This document shows, piece by piece, positions 55,185-64,000 of a DNA stretch of 64,000 nucleotides. The number at the start of each line of letters is the position of its first letter. Position 1 is the first letter of the stretch. Below the pieces are notes generated by a model, which saw nothing but the letters and a program-made list of their open reading frames with translations, was not told where the DNA came from and did not search any database. The position numbers and the translations under genes were made by a program. Source of the stretch: CAZWDO01 sp964632485 [NCBI: uncultured bacterium] (GTDB lineage: Bacteria > JAGOEH01); contig CAZWDO010000009.1 of the NCBI GenBank assembly GCA_964632485.1, positions 1 through 64,000 on the forward strand, written 5' to 3'.

Positions 55185-55314
55185 AGCGCTTTATAGATGT
55201 ATCGCGGCCATCATCCCGGATTGTGGGCCGAAATGGTGAATGTGAGAAATCTATGGACAGACTCTAATTAGTTTGTTACATCTTGTGGTATCTTAACAGT
55301 AGGAGGAGTAGTTT

Positions 55315-58300
55315 ATGATCCAAAAAAAATTTTATTGTTGGTTAATGATTATGATGCTGTTTGCATCATGGTCATGGGCAGGAATGACCGGGAAAATCAA
55401 GGGGAAAGTGATTGATGCGGAAACCGGCGAAGGGTTGCCCAGCGTGAATGTGGTTTTGGTGGGCACTGTATTCGGCGCAGCGACCGATGTGGACGGCGAG
55501 TTCATGATTATAAATATTCCTCCGGGAAAATATGATATCGAGGCTCGCATGATCGGGTATAAACCAACGACTATCAAAGATCTTTCTATTGTTCAGGATT
55601 TTACCCGTACTCTGGATTTTAAGCTCCAAACGGAAGCCATCGAGGGTGAGGAAGTTGTTATTACCGCTTCCCGTCCGATTGTGCAACGCGATGTAACGGC
55701 TTCCACCCGGACAGTCAGCGGTGAGGATATTATTAAAATGCCGGTTAGCACGTTCAACGGGTTTATCAGCAATACCGGTGGCGCTGTAACGACCGGCGGC
55801 GGCGATGCGGGTGTGCATATTCGCGGCGGACGGGTCAGCGAAGTCAGTTTTGTGGTGGATGGCGTCAATACAAATGATCCGGTCATCGGCGGAACGAATT
55901 CAATCATTGATAACAACGCAATTGCCGAGATTATGGTGATTACCGGGGGATTCAACGCCGAATATGGCGATGCGATGTCCGGGCTGGTCAATATAGTGAC
56001 CAAAGAAGGATCCCGCGATGCTTACAGCGGCACGCTTGAGTATAATACCAGCAGTGTTTTTTCAGGGACCCGCTATGATAACGGAAATAATGAATACAAG
56101 TTTACGCTGGGCGGCCCTTTATTTTTTACTAAAAAAGCCACTTTTTTTATCTCAGGTTCCTCCGTGGCCCGAGACAAACGCGCTGATCGGGTGGGGATTA
56201 AAATAAAAAACGATGATAAAAAGGATTTGAGCGGCACGTTTAAGCTGGTTTACCGTCCCATAAATAGTTTTAAAATGACCTTCAGCGGAAATTTATCGCA
56301 AACGGACTATCATCTTTATAACCATGCCCGCAGTTGGGGCAATTGGTTGAAACAAACTTCGTTGATCACGATTGGCAATAAGCAGTTCAATTTTCAGATC
56401 AACCATCAGCTTAGCGCCCGAACATTTTATGAAGTGCAACTTTCCCAGTTCAACACCTATACTACCTATGAGTCGCAGGATGGTAAAGATTACACGGAAA
56501 TGAAGATAGTAACCTACGATTTGCCTTGGGCCTACTGGGCGTATCAAAATGGATGGTTTAATGAGGAAACACTGGAGTGGACCCGCGATATGGATTCTGT
56601 GTGGATGGATTACTATATTGATCAGGGTTGGCTGGGTAACACTCCCGGGGCGACATCTGTTGAGGATAAAACCTTTAATGGTTGGTATTGGAGCGATGTC
56701 ATCCGGATGCAGCGCGCGTATAATGATCGGTGGTTCGATACAGGCGGCTGGGACTTTAATTCAGATACGACGGATATTATATATCGCACCTTCAATATCA
56801 ATAATTATCTCACCTACTTAGATATGATCCGGGCGGGAGAAACGGCTCCTGCGGAATGGGCCTATTTCGGTGATATTAATAATATGTACACCAATTTGGA
56901 TCATACCGGAAATTTTAACCTGGATTTCCAACCCTGGTGGCGTGATCAAAGCACCACGCAATACAGCGCAAAATTCGATCTGACCAGCCAAATCAATAAT
57001 TCCAACCAATTCAAATTTGGCGCGTCCTACCGAATGACAACCATGGACTATATTGATTTGCAGTTTTACAATGCCAACCCCTATTATGACAGCTATCGCC
57101 ATTACGAAGCGGAAAGCGGTGAATTGAAGAATGACTACCGTCCTGTCAATATGGCGTTTTATCTCCAGGATAAGATTGAGTGGGAAGATCTGACCCTCAA
57201 TCCCGGTTTGCGTTGGGAGTATTTGGATTTGGATGCCGATCACCCGATCGATCCGACCGATCTGGATTTGGGTTATAAAAAAACAGACGCTAAAACCCAG
57301 TTTTCGCCGCGCTTGGGAATTTCATTCGCAATGTCAGACAAGGCGGTCATGTACGCGCATTATGGGCATTTCTTCCAGGTACCCGAATACCATGACGTGT
57401 TTATGAATCTGAATGCCGATATCAGCACCGGCCTGCCGTTGCTGGGAAATCCCAATATCCAGCCGCAGAAACAGATCGCTTATGAAGCGGGCTTTAAATA
57501 CGCTTTGACCCCGGATTTGAGCGTTGAAATCTCTTCGTATTATAAAAATGTTGAGAATCTGACGGGAACGCGCCAGCAGACCACTTTTTATCACGATGCC
57601 CTGGCAAATTATACCTATTTCACCGTCGATGATTTCGCAAAAATTAAAGGGATCGAACTAAAATTCGATAAGCGTTTTGGGCCAGGTATTTCAGGAAATA
57701 TCAGCTATAGTTTTATGCAGGCGAAGGGAACCGGCTCTGCGTCGTGGGAATTTTATTTGAATTATCTTAATACAACGACTGAACTGCCGAAAATGGAATA
57801 TCCGCTGGAGTTCGATATCACTCATTCCCTTAAAGTCAATCTGAATTATTATATCGCTGAAAAGCAGGGGCCTATGATTTTCGGGTCCTATTTATTGGAA
57901 GAATCCAATTTGAATATGATGCTTGATTTGGCAAGCGGCCGCCCGTACACTCCTGAGGATTCCAAGGGTAATCCGCGGGAGATCGGCTCGAAGCGGCTGC
58001 CTTCCTATTTTAATATTGATTTGCGTTATGAAAAAGTGGTCCGTGTGAGCGAAAAAATCTCTTTTTCCGTTTACATGATGGTTTGGAATATCCTGGATAA
58101 AGTCAATGTTCGCAACGTGGATGCGTTTACTGGTAAACCGGATGATAACGGTATCCCGCCGGTACGGGATCCGAATAATTACACCGATTTTGCGCGTTGG
58201 GGATACGCTGACTGGGAATCGTTTTATAACGAAGACCTGCGTCGTTGGCGTATTCGCCAGAAAAATCCATTTAATTATTACGCGCCCCGTGAAATACGGT

Positions 58301-58323
58301 TGGGAATGATGTTCAGATTCTAA
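55315..58323 (+). CDS. TonB-dependent receptor with carboxypeptidase-regulatory-like domain
   Basis: 1002 residues. The signal peptide ends near SWAGM. An N-terminal carboxypeptidase-D regulatory-like domain (GKVIDAETGEGLPSVNV, GYKPTTIKDLSIV) leads into the plug (VVITASRPIVQRDV, VHIRGGRVSEVSFVVDGVNTND, EYGDAMSGLVNIVT) and a large barrel ending REIRLGMMFRF with terminal Phe. No STN domain is present, so it does not signal through FecR. SusD is absent nearby. GGAGG precedes the ATG. It is the first gene of a run with the 1040-residue secreted protein and the PorV-like barrel. Confidence 0.93.
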   Translation: MIQKKFYCWLMIMMLFASWSWAGMTGKIKGKVIDAETGEGLPSVNVVLVGTVFGAATDVDGEFMIINIPPGKYDIEARMIGYKPTTIKDLSIVQDFTRTLDFKLQTEAIEGEEVVITASRPIVQRDVTASTRTVSGEDIIKMPVSTFNGFISNTGGAVTTGGGDAGVHIRGGRVSEVSFVVDGVNTNDPVIGGTNSIIDNNAIAEIMVITGGFNAEYGDAMSGLVNIVTKEGSRDAYSGTLEYNTSSVFSGTRYDNGNNEYKFTLGGPLFFTKKATFFISGSSVARDKRADRVGIKIKNDDKKDLSGTFKLVYRPINSFKMTFSGNLSQTDYHLYNHARSWGNWLKQTSLITIGNKQFNFQINHQLSARTFYEVQLSQFNTYTTYESQDGKDYTEMKIVTYDLPWAYWAYQNGWFNEETLEWTRDMDSVWMDYYIDQGWLGNTPGATSVEDKTFNGWYWSDVIRMQRAYNDRWFDTGGWDFNSDTTDIIYRTFNINNYLTYLDMIRAGETAPAEWAYFGDINNMYTNLDHTGNFNLDFQPWWRDQSTTQYSAKFDLTSQINNSNQFKFGASYRMTTMDYIDLQFYNANPYYDSYRHYEAESGELKNDYRPVNMAFYLQDKIEWEDLTLNPGLRWEYLDLDADHPIDPTDLDLGYKKTDAKTQFSPRLGISFAMSDKAVMYAHYGHFFQVPEYHDVFMNLNADISTGLPLLGNPNIQPQKQIAYEAGFKYALTPDLSVEISSYYKNVENLTGTRQQTTFYHDALANYTYFTVDDFAKIKGIELKFDKRFGPGISGNISYSFMQAKGTGSASWEFYLNYLNTTTELPKMEYPLEFDITHSLKVNLNYYIAEKQGPMIFGSYLLEESNLNMMLDLASGRPYTPEDSKGNPREIGSKRLPSYFNIDLRYEKVVRVSEKISFSVYMMVWNILDKVNVRNVDAFTGKPDDNGIPPVRDPNNYTDFARWGYADWESFYNEDLRRWRIRQKNPFNYYAPREIRLGMMFRF

Positions 58324-58343
58324 ATATAACAGGAGACAAATGA

Positions 58344-61300
58344 ATGAAATGCATACGATTATTTTTGGGCTTACTATTTTGTCTGATGAGCGTGGTATGG
58401 TCTCGGCCTCCGCTAAACATGCCGGCGCCGGCTCCTACCCGGAATTTGCTGGGTCCCCGTCTCAATAAAACCACTGTTTTAGACACAACAGAGGGCCCCC
58501 ACCAGTTCCGCATGACATGGATCGGAGTGGGAAATCTGGCAAAATACACCATCACCAATGTAGGAAATAGCGGTTATTTTACCCCTCCGGCCACCTGGGA
58601 CGGCTCGTATGATGGCAGCAATGAGACAGGTTATACGGCCGGTGGTACCGTTCATACCGGCGAATATCCCGCAGGTTCCCAGCAATTCTACGTCTGGGCG
58701 GCCGGGTTATGGGTCGGGGCCGAGGTTCCCGTGCCAACCAGCAGCGGAACGCTTTATGATCGACGTGTCGCCGCCTGCGCTTATTATTCCGACCAGGGCT
58801 CTATGTTTCCCCTCTATACCAGTACCCAGGTCATTTCGGAAGATGAAGAGAATGGCGGGGCATTTCTCTTTCTCCAACCCGGTATGTCAAGTTCTGCATA
58901 TCAGTATCAGTGGCCCTTCACCGATTACAAGTTGAATGCCCGTCGGGCGGAGATTGAACAGGAACGCGGCCTGAGCGGGTTGGTGCTTGATACGGGCGAT
59001 ATCGTCTCTAACCAGGATTCTTATACGGTTTATGGCGATTATATTCCCGAATCCGATGCCTTGACGGCGTTTTCCTTTAAGTATGATACCGAACCCGTAG
59101 GAGTAAAAATCATCCAGCGCACCTATTCCTGGGGATATAGTTATAATAACTCTTATCTTTATCTGGATTTTTACATTATCAATATGAATGCCTTGCCCTT
59201 ACGCAATGTTTACTTCGGCTATTTTATGGATACCGATATCGGCGATGCGAATACGCCGCAAGGCGCTTATGACGACCTGATCGGTTATGATGAAAGCCTC
59301 AATCTGGGTTACTGTTACGATTCCGATTTGTTTGAACCGGGGTGGCAAACTCAGTCCGGGTATATTGGAGTGACCTTTGTGGAAACACCTCGGAATCAAA
59401 ATGGCGAACCCCTGGGATTAACCGGTTTTCAAACCTGGGAAAACGGGGGCGAAGAGGGCACTAATGTTGAAGGCGAAGGCAATGATTTAGGGAAATATGA
59501 CCAGTTATCTAAAGGCGGCTATGAGCTGTTCACCACGCCGCAGGATGTGCGCATGGTGCCCTGTTCAGGTCCGATTGTTGATTTTATGCCCGGCGATACG
59601 GCGCATTTGGTGGTGGCTATGGTAGTTGGTAATAGCGTGGCTGAATTGAAAGAAAACACGCAACGCGCCATCACTCAATATCAAAATGCTTATGTGGGCC
59701 CTACCGCGCCGCCCATGCCGCGGTATTCAGTTACGCCGGCAGACGGTAAATGCTATATCCGCTGGGATAACTTTCCCGAAACGGTTCCCGACCCCATGTC
59801 CGCCGCGCTGGATTTCGAAGGGTACCGTATCTATCGGTCCAAAACCGGTATTGCCGGTCAATGGGATGAAATCGCCGATTTCGATCAAGCCAATACCTTT
59901 ACCGGCCGGGTGGTCGTTCCCAAATACAGCAAAGGAAACTCTACCTGCTCCATCGGGTTTAATAATTTTGTAACTGGGACGGAAGCTTTCTTCAGGGAAG
60001 CCAGATACACGATTGAGTTTCTGACTGATGAAACGATCATGGTCTATAATGTATCCAGTTTGCAGAGTTATGGCTATCGCCGCGATGCCCGTAGTGTGGG
60101 CGCCGGATTTTGCCTCATCAACCCGGCGAATAACCAGGTGGCTACTGATCCCGTCTATAAAAGCGGGTATTTGATTTATATTGATGGATTCACCGTGAAA
60201 ATCAGCGATGGCATGGTCGTTAAACCCGATGACGATCCAACGCCCAACCGTGGCGATGTCTTTACTATTGAAACCTTTGAGGATTCTCCTATCGGAGATC
60301 AAACCGGTTTGCAATATGCGTTTATTGACGAAGGGTTAACCAATGGCCTGACGTATTACTACTCAATGACCAGTTATGACCGGGGGGATCTGGAACGCGG
60401 AATCGCGGCCCTGGAAACGGGCATTGAAATGAATAAAACGACAGCTATCCCCACCAGCCTCGGCGTTGATGTGACGGATGTCTCGGTGGTTGGCTTGACT
60501 CATGATCAGGGGAATGGCTATGGGACGATATCTATTGGCTTGCTTGATGCCGCGATCATAACCGGACACCAGTATCAGATCAGTTTTCATAAGCTGGCGT
60601 CAAATACCTCCGCTCTACCTTTGGCAGATTTCTGGCGTTTGACGGACATGACTGCCAACACCATTGTGTGCGATACCAATACCCATAAAAGCAATCAGTC
60701 CAATCCGCTATATGACGGTTTAACGGTTCGCGTGACGACTCCTGCGGCAACCGCCTTCGATTCGTCGTATTGGGTGATCGGGGAAACGACGTATGATTTT
60801 AATGTGTTGACTTCTACTACCCCGGATCCCTACGATTACGAGATTCGCTTTACGGCTGACGGCAGCTATGACAAACGCAATTTCAAAGCGCCTTTTGAGG
60901 TTTGGAATACCACAATTGATACGCAGGCGGTTTTTGTGTTTGGCGATAAAAACCGTAACGAAGCCTTTGACAGCAGTGATTTTATTTATATTATCCAGCG
61001 GTTCGGCAATCAAAATTCGGCGCAAATCATTATCAATTTCAGCGCCGGCGCTACTCCGCCCGTTACCGGGGATATCTTCCGTCTAACAACCCGCAAGCCA
61101 TTTATGATTGATGATCTGTACACATTTTCCACGACCCGTCTGTTTGGCGAACGGGATGACTACGATTTAGATAATGTCCGCGTGGTGCCCAATCCCTATT
61201 ATATGCGCGCGGATTGGGACCGGAACCGTTTTGAGCAAAAGATTTATTTCCAAAACCTCCCCTCTGAATGCCGAATCCGCATTTTCAACACGGCCGGCGT

Positions 61301-61466
61301 GCTTATTCGTAGCTTGGACCACAATCCAGCCAGCGCTACGGGAAGTGAAAGCTGGAATTTGCGTACTGAAGAAAACCTTAATGCCGTTAACGGTTTGTAT
61401 ATTTTCCAGGTGGAAGATTTAAAAAGCGGTAAAAAGACAACTGGTAAATTTGCCATTATCCGTTAG
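58344..61466 (+). CDS. 1040-residue secreted protein with FlgD-like C-terminal sorting domain
   Basis: The signal peptide is MKCIRLFLGLLFCLMSVVWS. The N-terminal ~430 residues form an unrecognised beta-rich domain with repeated GYxGVTF / YAAGLWVGAEV patterns. A fibronectin-III-like segment follows (PRYSVTPADGKCYIRWDNF, FEGYRIYRSKTG), then the dockerin-like sequence DKNRNEAFDSSDFIYIIQ and a sorting domain VVPNPYYMRADWDRNR..GKFAIIR. It lies 20 bp after the receptor and seven or so bp before the PorV-like gene, so all three form one operon. It probably sits on the cell surface with the receptor and may bind its substrate; this role is inferred from position. Confidence 0.82.
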   Translation: MKCIRLFLGLLFCLMSVVWSRPPLNMPAPAPTRNLLGPRLNKTTVLDTTEGPHQFRMTWIGVGNLAKYTITNVGNSGYFTPPATWDGSYDGSNETGYTAGGTVHTGEYPAGSQQFYVWAAGLWVGAEVPVPTSSGTLYDRRVAACAYYSDQGSMFPLYTSTQVISEDEENGGAFLFLQPGMSSSAYQYQWPFTDYKLNARRAEIEQERGLSGLVLDTGDIVSNQDSYTVYGDYIPESDALTAFSFKYDTEPVGVKIIQRTYSWGYSYNNSYLYLDFYIINMNALPLRNVYFGYFMDTDIGDANTPQGAYDDLIGYDESLNLGYCYDSDLFEPGWQTQSGYIGVTFVETPRNQNGEPLGLTGFQTWENGGEEGTNVEGEGNDLGKYDQLSKGGYELFTTPQDVRMVPCSGPIVDFMPGDTAHLVVAMVVGNSVAELKENTQRAITQYQNAYVGPTAPPMPRYSVTPADGKCYIRWDNFPETVPDPMSAALDFEGYRIYRSKTGIAGQWDEIADFDQANTFTGRVVVPKYSKGNSTCSIGFNNFVTGTEAFFREARYTIEFLTDETIMVYNVSSLQSYGYRRDARSVGAGFCLINPANNQVATDPVYKSGYLIYIDGFTVKISDGMVVKPDDDPTPNRGDVFTIETFEDSPIGDQTGLQYAFIDEGLTNGLTYYYSMTSYDRGDLERGIAALETGIEMNKTTAIPTSLGVDVTDVSVVGLTHDQGNGYGTISIGLLDAAIITGHQYQISFHKLASNTSALPLADFWRLTDMTANTIVCDTNTHKSNQSNPLYDGLTVRVTTPAATAFDSSYWVIGETTYDFNVLTSTTPDPYDYEIRFTADGSYDKRNFKAPFEVWNTTIDTQAVFVFGDKNRNEAFDSSDFIYIIQRFGNQNSAQIIINFSAGATPPVTGDIFRLTTRKPFMIDDLYTFSTTRLFGERDDYDLDNVRVVPNPYYMRADWDRNRFEQKIYFQNLPSECRIRIFNTAGVLIRSLDHNPASATGSESWNLRTEENLNAVNGLYIFQVEDLKSGKKTTGKFAIIR

Positions 61467-61478
61467 AGGGAGATGATC

Positions 61479-62483
61479 ATGAAAAGAACAACGCTCTTAT
61501 TGATAATAATGTGTTTGGCCTCGACGACTCTCTGGGCCCGCCTGGGAGGAGCCGGCTTGAATTTTTTAATCGTTAATGCCGGTAGTCGTCCCAGCGCTTT
61601 GGGAGGGGCGTATGCCGCTCTGGCTAATGATCTGGACGCGATTTATTTCAATCCGGCCGGGATCAGCGCTCTCAACCGCTTCAGTTTAAATTTTTCCTAT
61701 ACGCCCTATTTTGCCGATATGAGCTATCAGTCTATGGCTATGGCGATTCCTTCCGGCATGTTTGGAACGATTGGTTTATCCCTCTTGTCGTTACAGAGTG
61801 GAGATATTGAAAAGACGACTCTGGATGAACCCAATGGTACCAATTCTTCATATAGCGCATCGGATTATGCGTTTGGCGTCACTCTTGCCCGTCCCCTGAC
61901 TGACAAATTTTCGGTGGGTGGCACGATGAAGTTTATTACCGAAGGCATCGATGAAGTTTCCTGTTTCGGTTGGGCTATTGATCTCGGAGCGACTTACAAC
62001 ACCGGCTTTAAAAATTTTCGCCTGGGTTTTTCGATTCTCAATTTCGGTCCCGATATGCAGTTCAAAGGCGATGTGCTGAAGTTTCATTATAAACCGGTGG
62101 ACCCCAATGATCCGGAAGAAAATGATCTGATGGAGGAAGATGCCCAGGCTCAATGGGAATCCGAAAAGATACCTCTGCCCTTGATGTTTCAATTCGGGTT
62201 GGCCGTTGATCTGATCCAAACTTCAGCCTACCGGGTAACATTTACTGCTGACAAGGTCAATCCCACTGACCAGGTTGAAACCTTTGCCGTTGGGATGGAA
62301 GTCGGCTATCTTGAGTTTCTGAATCTTCGTGTTGGTTATTCCGACAAAAACGACGGTAATTTTGCCGCGGGGGCCGGGATCATTCTCCCGATGGGAAATA
62401 GCAAGGCCATTTTTGATTATGCCTTTCGGAATCATCAATATCTGGATGCTTTGCATACGTTTGCGTTAACTTTAGTGTTTTAA
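61479..62483 (+). CDS. PorV/PorQ-family outer-membrane barrel protein
   Basis: About 334 residues from the ATG at 61479, which has AGGGAG at six bases; an ATG six bases upstream overlaps that site. The signal peptide MKRTTLLLIIMCLASTTLWA is followed by GGAGLNFLIVNAGSRPSALGGAYAALA and IYFNPAGISAL, the hallmark of PorV/UPF0164 proteins. A FadL-like barrel follows, ending FALTLVF. PorV carries T9SS cargo to the attachment complex. A dedicated copy next to a large cargo gene is notable; a pure housekeeping role cannot be excluded. Confidence 0.88.
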   Translation: MKRTTLLLIIMCLASTTLWARLGGAGLNFLIVNAGSRPSALGGAYAALANDLDAIYFNPAGISALNRFSLNFSYTPYFADMSYQSMAMAIPSGMFGTIGLSLLSLQSGDIEKTTLDEPNGTNSSYSASDYAFGVTLARPLTDKFSVGGTMKFITEGIDEVSCFGWAIDLGATYNTGFKNFRLGFSILNFGPDMQFKGDVLKFHYKPVDPNDPEENDLMEEDAQAQWESEKIPLPLMFQFGLAVDLIQTSAYRVTFTADKVNPTDQVETFAVGMEVGYLEFLNLRVGYSDKNDGNFAAGAGIILPMGNSKAIFDYAFRNHQYLDALHTFALTLVF

Positions 62484-62815
62484 GTCCGTTGATGCTGGGT
62501 ACTCTCTTTTTCGGAAAGGGCCGGCGTATGCCCGCCCTTTCGGAATAGCAAAGGCCATCGATCGTTGCTATTCCGTTTCAAGGTGTAAGGTTAGTTGGAG
62601 AATTCCGAACAGAGGGAGGAATCTCAGTTTAAAGGTGAGATTTCGATTGCCGGGACGATGTTGAAACGGCCCCTGGAATCTCAAAATAACCGACAGCGGA
62701 GTCAACCAAAATCCAGCGGTTTTGGGTGACAAGCGGCTGAAAGGAGGTGTTTGGCCGAAAATAGTTAAACTCTTGATGTCGTTGTATTTTTGTTCATTCT
62801 AACAGAGGAGAAGCT
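62484..62815. other. Intergenic region with overlapping hairpins
   Basis: This 332-bp gap holds two strong overlapping hairpins (62512-62574), a further perfect 7-bp hairpin (62620-62642) and CCAAAA/TTTTGG at about 62706-62725. No open frame was seen. It may carry a terminator for the preceding operon and a structured leader for the next gene. Confidence 0.55.
62512..62574 (+). terminator. Two overlapping hairpins after the PorV-like gene
   Basis: 62512-62543 folds into a 14-pair stem with two mismatches and a 4-nt loop, 28 bases after the stop. 62542-62574 has perfect 10-bp arms (GGAATAGCAA/TTGCTATTCC) with a 13-nt loop and shares two bases with the first. There is no T-run, so this may protect or attenuate the mRNA rather than end it simply. 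Confidence 0.4.
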
Positions 62816-64000
62816 ATGTTGAAAAAGTTTGTGTTTGGTTTGGCTATGTTGAGCCTGCTCGTCCTGTCCGTACAGGCGCGCGCTCCCAAACAATCGATTA
62901 CGGATCGTAACCTCGAGAAAATCACTCAATTTGTGGATGAAGCCGGTTATTTGCATAAAATCGTTTACAAACCCGGCGTGGCGGTGATTGATACGGTTCA
63001 ATATCTTGGTGACATTGTTATTACCGCTAATAATTATACGGCGGGAGGCGATTATGTCGCCACCTATTTCCGCCCGGCAGCCGATGGGTTTATTACCGAT
63101 GTATTCATGCCTTTCGGGACAACTGGCGATTGTGAATTTCATGTCATGCGCGATACTCTAGTAACCAATGCTGCTGGAAGCTTGCGGTCATTCTGTAATT
63201 GGAATAACTGTGTCGTGGATTCGATCAATGGTTTTGTCGGTTCGAAAATATGGTCGGTAACCAAAGCCACGGCCGTTTCGACTGCGACATTATTGACCGA
63301 GGAGGAATATGAACATTTGAACATTAAAGCCGATGTAACCATGGGCCTTAGTGATATCCCGGTGGTTGAGTATTATCGGGTCTGGGTTGGCTTTAAGAAG
63401 TTGACTACCGGAGCGACTAATGAGTTATGGGCCCGCAGCTATGATTACGGATATACGGGCGATTACATTGGCCATACCTCTTTCAGCTATAATCAGAATT
63501 GGGCCAATCCGCTGGCCGGGCCCTATTCCATTATATGGGGCAGCAACTATCAAGGCGATTGCCCGATGAAAGTCGTGTTTACTTATCCCGAAGGCACTCC
63601 TCCCCAGGTGCTTTCCATGGACTATGTCGCTAATACGTATAGCACTACACCCAGCAAGAACGTATGGGCTTCTTTAGCCGATGCCGATGGCTCGGTAACC
63701 TCAGCCCAGGTCGTTTTCGGGGTAGGCTATGCCATGACGACGACCTCTCGGGTGGATATGACCTATAATGAAGATTATGATGAATGGTATGGAACCGTTA
63801 GCGGGACGTTCGCTCCCGGCGATTCCGTATATTATTACGTGGAAGCCACTGATAACGAAAGCAAAGTGCGCGATAACTCCCTGCAGAAAAAGTATTTCGT
63901 CGTCAAAGCTCCCGCTGATCCCACTTCTGAAATTATGGTGATTTTAGAAAGTGAAGATGATTTTTCAGTTTATAGCACGGTTCTGGATCGTTTGGGAAAG
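62816..64000 (+). CDS. Secreted protein, N-terminal part (runs off the window)
   Basis: At least 395 residues, open to the window end. The signal peptide is MLKKFVFGLAMLSLLVLSVQA; GAGGAG lies five bases before the ATG. The next ~230 residues are beta-rich without a recognised domain. Around residues 265-360 there is a fibronectin/Ig-like unit (WASLADADGSVTSAQVVFG, GDSVYYYVEATDNESKVRD) of the kind found before peptidase or sorting domains in T9SS cargo. The last visible residues (EIMVILESEDDFSVYSTV) look like the start of a Rossmann-like or gingipain-type insert. A sorting domain would lie outside the window. Likely another T9SS-exported protein. Confidence 0.75.
   Translation, partial: MLKKFVFGLAMLSLLVLSVQARAPKQSITDRNLEKITQFVDEAGYLHKIVYKPGVAVIDTVQYLGDIVITANNYTAGGDYVATYFRPAADGFITDVFMPFGTTGDCEFHVMRDTLVTNAAGSLRSFCNWNNCVVDSINGFVGSKIWSVTKATAVSTATLLTEEEYEHLNIKADVTMGLSDIPVVEYYRVWVGFKKLTTGATNELWARSYDYGYTGDYIGHTSFSYNQNWANPLAGPYSIIWGSNYQGDCPMKVVFTYPEGTPPQVLSMDYVANTYSTTPSKNVWASLADADGSVTSAQVVFGVGYAMTTTSRVDMTYNEDYDEWYGTVSGTFAPGDSVYYYVEATDNESKVRDNSLQKKYFVVKAPADPTSEIMVILESEDDFSVYSTVLDRLGK

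Overview
The window comes from a Gram-negative (diderm) bacterium, most likely an uncultured lineage of the FCB superphylum of the Calditrichota/KSB1 type rather than a true Bacteroidetes. The evidence is indirect. Seven large secreted proteins end in Por-type (type IX secretion, T9SS) sorting domains, five of them with a YPNPFN-like or FPNPFN motif. There is a PorV-like barrel, two TonB-dependent receptors with carboxypeptidase-regulatory-like domains, an ECF sigma/FecR pair, an LpxH-type lipid A hydrolase and an RND efflux set. The promoters I can read have a sigma70 form, TTGACA/T with 16-17 bp to TATATT, not the Bacteroidetes TAnnTTTG form. No rRNA, tRNA, CRISPR array, insertion sequence or phage gene was seen. 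No T9SS core gene (porK/L/M/N, porU, sov) lies in the window.

Layout. 1-552: gene-free block of palindromic dispersed repeats. 553-7274 (-): three secreted von Willebrand A proteins, two with VIT domains, in DNA visibly richer in G+C than the rest. The first and third have a matching AT-rich element about 100-140 bp upstream of their promoters. 7275-9630: two small paralogous outer-membrane-barrel-like proteins, then a decayed beta-lactamase-family remnant next to a C/G-rich repeat. 9631-13626 (-): 1331-residue T9SS cargo with a metzincin-like zinc motif, NHL-like propeller and F5/8-type domain. 13819-18865 (-): cell-surface signalling set of TonB receptor with STN domain, lipoprotein, ECF sigma and FecR anti-sigma. 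18937-22752 (-): TPR-sensor histidine kinase translationally coupled to a receiver-PP2C (SpoIIE-type) regulator.

23088-31371 (+): tight housekeeping operon leuS-nifU-nifS-lon-phoH. 31556-32902 (+) is an unrecognised protein, followed by pdxA and an NhaC-type antiporter. 35896-39300 (-): large fibronectin-III-like T9SS protein. 39449-45065 (-): TolC-MFP-RND efflux operon. 45319-48578 (-): overlapping set of CheZ-like phosphatase, lpxH, cysS and a small unknown. 48716-52233 (+): hexapeptide acyltransferase, YciO/Sua5-like protein, rimO and a TIM-barrel protein with overlapping ends. 52443-64000 (+): M6 metalloprotease with sorting domain, 1002-residue TonB receptor, 1040-residue secreted protein, PorV-like barrel, and a further secreted protein running off the window.

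The genes fall into two kinds: conserved housekeeping operons in the middle (23-35 kb and 45-52 kb), and envelope or secretion genes on both sides whose products would leave through a T9SS encoded elsewhere. The best candidates for new biology are the TonB receptor/secreted protein/PorV module at 55-62 kb, the VWA trio with its shared upstream element, the CheZ-like phosphatase in an envelope operon, and several promoters placed so close to start codons that leaderless transcripts are expected.
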